A model generated the notes under the pieces. The model made no database searches and had not been told where the DNA came from. It worked only from the letters and a program-made list of their open reading frames with translations. Below are positions 60,413-64,000 of a stretch of 64,000 nt of DNA, in pieces (positions within the stretch are counted from its first letter, which is position 1; each line of letters opens with the position of its first letter). A program made the position numbers and the translations under genes. The DNA is from Closterium sp. Naga37s-1 (lineage: Eukaryota > Streptophyta > Zygnematophyceae > Desmidiales > Closteriaceae): positions 2,272,001 to 2,336,000 of the forward strand of contig CANJKZ010000008.1 of the NCBI GenBank assembly GCA_947471745.1. Reading direction: 5' to 3'.

Positions 60413-63400
60413 CTGCTGCCGCAGATGTAGCTTTCCATGACCATCCACGGAACCCTTTGCAGCACTTGCTCTGGACCAGTCCGATCCTGCAGGTTCGGAC
60501 CGAGCCATTCACCCAACAGACGCACCTCGTGACCATCCCGAAGCAGCCGGCTCGTGCAATTTCCTCCCCTCCGCCCTGGCGTTGCTGCATCAGCATGGCT
60601 GCCGAGCCTCAAGGTCTGGTCTGGCACACAGGCGCGAGGCTCGGTGGAGACGAAGGGTGTGCATGTGCTTGGCGGACCGGCAGACTACAGCAGGCCGACC
60701 GAAGGGGGACAAGGAGGGGCGAGGCGAGGGGAGGAGGGGGAGGAGGGAAAGCGGAAAGAGAGTGGAAGGGCTGGCGGTGCAGAGACGGAGGTGAAGGGAG
60801 GCAGAGCAGAGTCTGTGTGTGGTGGAGCGATGAGAAGGCCAAGCAACAGTGCAGGCGGGCATGAGGGCGGCAATGAGGGCGGCAATGGGAGCGGCAATGG
60901 GGGCGGCAATGGGGGCGGCAATGAGGGCGGCAATGGCGGCAGCAATGGGGGCGCCAATGGGGGCGGCAATGGGAGCAGCAATGGGGTGGATGCGAGGCAA
61001 GGGCAGGGAGAGGGGTGGTGATGGCGATGGTGTGGAGAGTGGTGGGAAGAGGCAGAGAGGGGATGGGAACGAGGGGGAGTGTAGTGCACCGTTCACCCGT
61101 ACATATGGCCATGGCTCAGACAGCAAGCACATCTGTGACCATGCCCATGCCCACACCCTCACCCGTGCCCACACCTATGCCCGTGCGTCATCCTCGCCAT
61201 GCCCCGGTATGTGCCTCTCCCTCCCCCTACCCTCCTCCATGCCAACCCCCCATCGCACTCTCGCTCTGCCATTCGCGCTCAGTGCCACGTTAGCAGCGTC
61301 TGACGTGGACGCCATCCTGACCTCGAACCCCGAGGGCCTTCTGGGCCTGCCTCTGCTGCTGCGCCATCACCGCCAGCACCACGCCCACCGTCCTCCCCCC
61401 AAGGTGTGCCACAGCCGCCCACCTCCCCGCAAGGTGTGCTAGGATTTGGCACAAGCACTAATAAATGCGAATCAAAGAAATGTAGAGTGCTTCATCTTCC
61501 CTAGAGAACCTGATTGTTAATCGCCTAAAAAGCTCCCCAAAATGCGGCGATGGCCTGCAGAGTCGTGCAGGATGGTCGGAATGACCTTGTACCTCCCCGA
61601 AGAAGCACCTTCCTAAGCCGCCTCTTTCTGCCTATCGTGCCTGCCTGCTGCCCCACGCCCAACCTGGTTGTTTGAGGCCAGCCGCCCACCGTGCTTGGCT
61701 TGGCAGCATCCACCGTGCTTTTCACCCCTCCTCTTCCCCCCTTCGCTCCCTCCACGCCCCCTCGCCTGTTGGCCCTGTGTGCCCCGCAGGTGGTGTCCAC
61801 GGAGGCTGCTCTGCACACTGGAATTTTCCACTGTGCTTTGAATACCTCTCCCTTGCCCCCTTGCCCTTCTGCCCCTTCGCCGCACCGCCCCTCACCCGTT
61901 GGCCCCGCAGGTGGTGTGCACGGAGGCTTCTCTGCGCACTGGCAGCGTCCACTGTGCTTTGAATACCTCTCCCTTGCCCCCTTGCATTTCTGCCCCTTCG
62001 CCGCACCGCCCCTCGCCCGTTGGCCCCGCAGGTGGTGTGCACGGAGGCTGCTCTGCGCATCGCCAGGCTGGCAGCCAAGGAGAGGGCGAGACTGGTGCAG
62101 GGGAGGGGCGTGCTGGTGGAGGGTGCAGACGAGGCCCATGCACCCCTGAGGTGCGCCCTGCTGTAATGCCTGTGCCTCATGCCACACCTGCCATGCTCGC
62201 CCCACCTGCTATGCTCGCCCCACCTGCTATGCTTACTATACACCACTGCCTGCCTGCCTGCCTCCGTGTCACCTCATGCTGCACGATCATGCACTCTCAC
62301 CCAGGCCCATCGCTCTGCCTTCTTATCCGCCCTCCCGTGTATCACCACAGCAACATCATCAAGCAATGCACACGCACTGCCCATGTCACCAAACTGCACG
62401 TGTGTCCTCTCACTCAACTGCATGTGTGTCCTCTCACTCAACTGCACGTTTGTCCTCTCACTCAACTGCACGTTTGCCTGCCCCTGCCACTGAGCCACAT
62501 GCCTCACAGGAGGTGGTGTGCTTCGCTCGCCTCCCTGCCATCACCACCCAGTTGCTTTCACTACAAGAGCTCACCCTAAAACTCCTTGCTCTTCTCTCCA
62601 CCTCTCTCCTCTTCCCCCCATCGTCCCCCTCCTTCTCTCCTGCCTCCCCCTACCTCCTCGCCTCCCTTCCCCCCATTCCCATCCTCCGTCATCCTCATCC
62701 ATGCGAGCAGTGAGAGCGAGGAGGTGGCATGGCTGGCAGGTGTGCAAGGCGTGAGGTGGGGGGAGAGGGTGGGTGTGGGGCCGGGCGTCACTGCCATTGC
62801 AGCTGCCTCGGGTGGTCCTCTTGGCTCTGCCTCCTGGTCGCTCCTTCACTGCCCCCACTCGCCCTCCCACTCCACCCATGTCTCCCAACCCCACATCTCC
62901 CACCCACACACCTCTTTCCCCGCCGCACATCTCTCCTCTCAACAACCGCTGTCATCAATCTCACGCCCCTCCACTGACCTTTCCGCCGCTCCCTTCGCCT
63001 CTCAGTCCACCGCTTCAACCGCTTCCTCCTCCAACTGCTCTCACCTCGCCCTCCTCTTCTCATCGCTGCCCTACACTACTCTCGCTGCTCCACCACAGCT
63101 GGAGCCAATAAGAACTTGCCACGTGGCAGCTCTGTGTGGGCCCACGTCAGCCAGCTCTTCTGGCAGCCACACACGGACAGCAGACGGCAGGGAGGGGGGG
63201 TGGTCAAGGGTGGGGGATGCGGAGCATGGGAAAGGGCATGTGGGAAGAGCGTGGGGTGAGGGATGGAGGGGCGGTGAGGTGGGAGTGCAGGGCGGATGGA
63301 AGGGCAGAGGTGGCGGGGTGGAGAGTGAGGCTCTCCGTGAGTCACGTGAGCATGTGAGTGTGACGGCTGGGAGGGAAGGGACGGGAGGAGCTGAAGTGGC

Positions 63401-64000
63401 ATGCAGCGATAGAGGGGGCAGTGCGAGGGAGGGGAGTGGAGGAGCGAGTGTGGGGAATGGGGTGGATGGTGCAGGGTGCAGTGCGGTGTCTGACAGCATT
63501 GAAGAAGTTGTGAATGTGATTGCAGGGCGGGTGGCACAGGGAGGGCGAGTGGTGGTGCCGTGCTCCCCGTTGGGCCCCTCCCTGGACGTCCTGCTCGCCC
63601 TGCTCTCGCCCTCCCCATCACCACCAGGCCCGCCAGCACAATCAGCAGCAGCGCCAGCACCCCGTGTGGGAGAGGGCGTGCCGGTGGTGTACCTGTCGCC
63701 GGTGGCCAAGCAGGCGCTCTCCCTCGCCTGCATCCTGCCTGAGTGGATGCACCCCCGGGTGCATGCTAGAGTGGGTGTGTTTGTGTGTGTTTGAGGATGG
63801 GTCTGGAAGTGAGTTTGTGTGTGTGTGAGGGTGTGTGTAGATGCATGTCTGTGTGTTGGTGTGTGTGGCATGTGTGTGGGTATGTGTGTGGTATGTGTGT
63901 TGGTAGTATGTGTGTGTGCACAAATACGCGTCTTCATGTGCGGGAGTGCGTGTGCATAGGAGCTCGCCTGATTCTGCCATACGTCCTTTTGCCATTCGTC
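59452..64000 (+). CDS. INTS9: Integrator complex subunit 9-like gene (INTS9), partial, several introns
   Basis: INTS9 is the inactive MBL/beta-CASP partner of the INTS11 endonuclease in the nuclear Integrator complex, which cleaves nascent snRNA and other transcripts. Conserved blocks in order: LVEFHGSRILLYCPLD (59470-59520; plants have GFRILLDCPLD), DVDAILTSNPEGLLGLPLLL (61300-61365; plants ISNPMGLLGLPFL), VVCTEAALRIARLAAKE (62032-62085), GVQGVRWGERV ... AAASGGPLGSASWSL (62738-62845), EEVVNVIAGRVAQGGRVVVPCSPLG (63505-63580) and VPVVYLSPVAKQALSLACILPEWM (63680-63750). The start has an ideal Kozak context. Exons are separated by GC- and repeat-rich introns; the 3' end is outside the window. 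The exon chain between 59590 and 61270 is not resolved. Confidence 0.8.
60371..60419 (+). repeat. (CTG)n microsatellite
   Basis: About thirteen CTG units, then CTTCTGCTGCCG. Probably within an intron of the INTS9-like gene. Confidence 0.9.
60860..60985 (+). repeat. 12-bp GGGCGGCAATG(A/G) minisatellite
   Basis: About ten variants of GGGGGCGGCAAT in tandem. They are open in all frames, so the long Ala/Pro/Gly frames over it are not evidence of a gene. Confidence 0.88.
61271..61403 (+). other. INTS9: INTS9-like exon with the NPxGLLGLP motif
   Basis: Ends at the donor CCCCAAG|GTGTGC (61403/61404); the acceptor at its left is uncertain. A near copy of the donor, GCAAG|GTGTGC, occurs 30 bp downstream (61433/61434) and is followed by TAG. 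Joining 61403 to 62032 gives RPPPK-VVCTE in phase, matching the continuous plant protein. Confidence 0.65.
61404..62031 (+). repeat. Intron with a 121-bp tandem duplication of its acceptor and exon start
   Basis: Units 61790-61910 and 61911-62031 each start GTGGTGT(C/G)CACGGAGGCT and end GTTGGCCCCGCAG. Together with the genuine exon start at 62032 this makes three copies of acceptor plus first ~25 exon bases. Only the third continues into the conserved ALRIARLAAKE. Confidence 0.85.
62032..62150 (+). other. INTS9: INTS9-like exon, VVCTEAALRIARLAAKE
   Basis: 119 bp between acceptor GCCCCGCAG and donor CCCTGAG|GTGCGC. It corresponds to the IYMTEVTAKIGQLMMED region of plant INTS9 and continues RLVQGRGVLVEGADEAHAPL. 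Confidence 0.75.
62392..62475 (+). repeat. 24-bp tandem repeat in an intron
   Basis: Three and a half copies of AACTGCACGTGTGTCCTCTC-ACTC at 62392, 62416, 62440 and 62464, followed by the acceptor CCTCACAG at 62512-62519. Confidence 0.85.
62713..63760 (+). other. INTS9: INTS9-like exons covering the beta-CASP region
   Basis: A possible acceptor GCGAGCAG precedes SEEVAWLAGVQGVRWGE. The frame stays open to 63794, but the part between SWSL (62845) and SDSIEEVV (63495) is Ser/Pro- and then Gly/Arg-rich without conservation and may be intron. The last conserved residues EWMHPR are followed by a candidate donor GG|GTGCATGC near 63758. Confidence 0.65.
63772..63925 (+). repeat. (GT)n-rich tract
   Basis: Imperfect GTGTGT repeats following the EWMHPR exon, consistent with an intron. 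Confidence 0.8.

Larger units (their letters stand above)
59590..61270 (+). other. Unresolved part of the INTS9-like gene
   Basis: Presumably introns and one or more poorly conserved exons. It contains the CTG and 12-bp repeats. A segment at 60440-60560 (PLQHLLWTSPILQVRTEPF) might be exonic, but I could not match it to a known INTS9 region. Confidence 0.35.

Noticed and set aside
60590..61174. Long Pro/Leu-rich minus-strand frames
   Set aside because: They come from the 12-bp GGCAAT minisatellite and GC skew; no conserved motif, and the plus strand carries the INTS9-like gene.
61525..62246. Minus-strand frames with repeated RGAVRRRG / EKPPCTPPAG segments
   Set aside because: They mirror the 121-bp acceptor duplication and have no recognised domain.
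1..64000. tRNA, rRNA, riboswitch or bacterial operon features
   Set aside because: Nothing convincing was seen; the DNA is eukaryotic, with retroelements and a spliced gene.

Overview
The window is GC-rich eukaryotic nuclear DNA. About 58.6 kb is a nest of retrotransposons and one DNA transposon; the last ~4.5 kb holds part of one host gene, an intron-bearing homologue of Integrator subunit 9 (INTS9) that runs off the right edge. Plant-type tRNA-iMet primer sites, a chromodomain Ty3/gypsy element, a plant-type Harbinger transposase and a retrotransposon that encodes a DNA methyltransferase all point to a streptophyte (charophyte) green alga. The lineage is an inference.

Layout. 1-1860: decayed minus-strand gypsy ('gypsy-X') gag/protease and LTR. 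1861-2657: 5' part of a Harbinger element. 2653-9237: minus-strand copia copy A, 3'-truncated. 9238-11700: the Harbinger element again, repeating 1945-2657, with its transposase. 11780-12400: gypsy-X gag fragment. 12475-31007: a chromodomain gypsy split by two nested copias. Copy B (15371-22526) sits in its reverse transcriptase and itself carries a solo LTR (19760-19907). An unrelated, young copia ('Copia-2', 23486-29969) sits in its integrase. 31008-37609: minus-strand copia copy C with a nested solo Copia-2 LTR (32021-32849). 37610-38702: another copia 3' end, LTR and leader. 38703-46073: a DNMT-encoding gypsy-like element. 46074-51815: copia copy D. 51816-52170: LTR scraps. 52171-58230: copia copy E. 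58231-58675: fragments. 58984-59171: palindrome and fold-back element. 59452-64000: INTS9-like gene.

The most notable object is the element at 38703-46073. One 1,963-codon frame encodes Gag with two zinc knuckles, an aspartic protease, a DNMT3-like C5-cytosine methyltransferase, reverse transcriptase, RNase H and a DDE integrase. Its ends are not ordinary LTRs: a 377-bp block (A) and a 174-bp block (B) are arranged A1-pol-B1-A2-B2, the split-direct-repeat layout otherwise known from DIRS/PAT elements. A perfect 28-bp direct repeat flanks it. A1 and A2 look identical and the frame is open, so it moved recently.

The dominant copia family (A-E) has very short LTRs (about 128-150 bp), a conserved stem-loop with compensatory changes just after the primer site, GC-rich leaders of variable repeats, a widened C-x13-C-x4-H-x4-C Gag knuckle and an Ala/Gly-rich linker between integrase and RT. 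Its in-frame stops are mostly TAG at glutamine positions. All comparisons were made by eye; no alignment or search was run.
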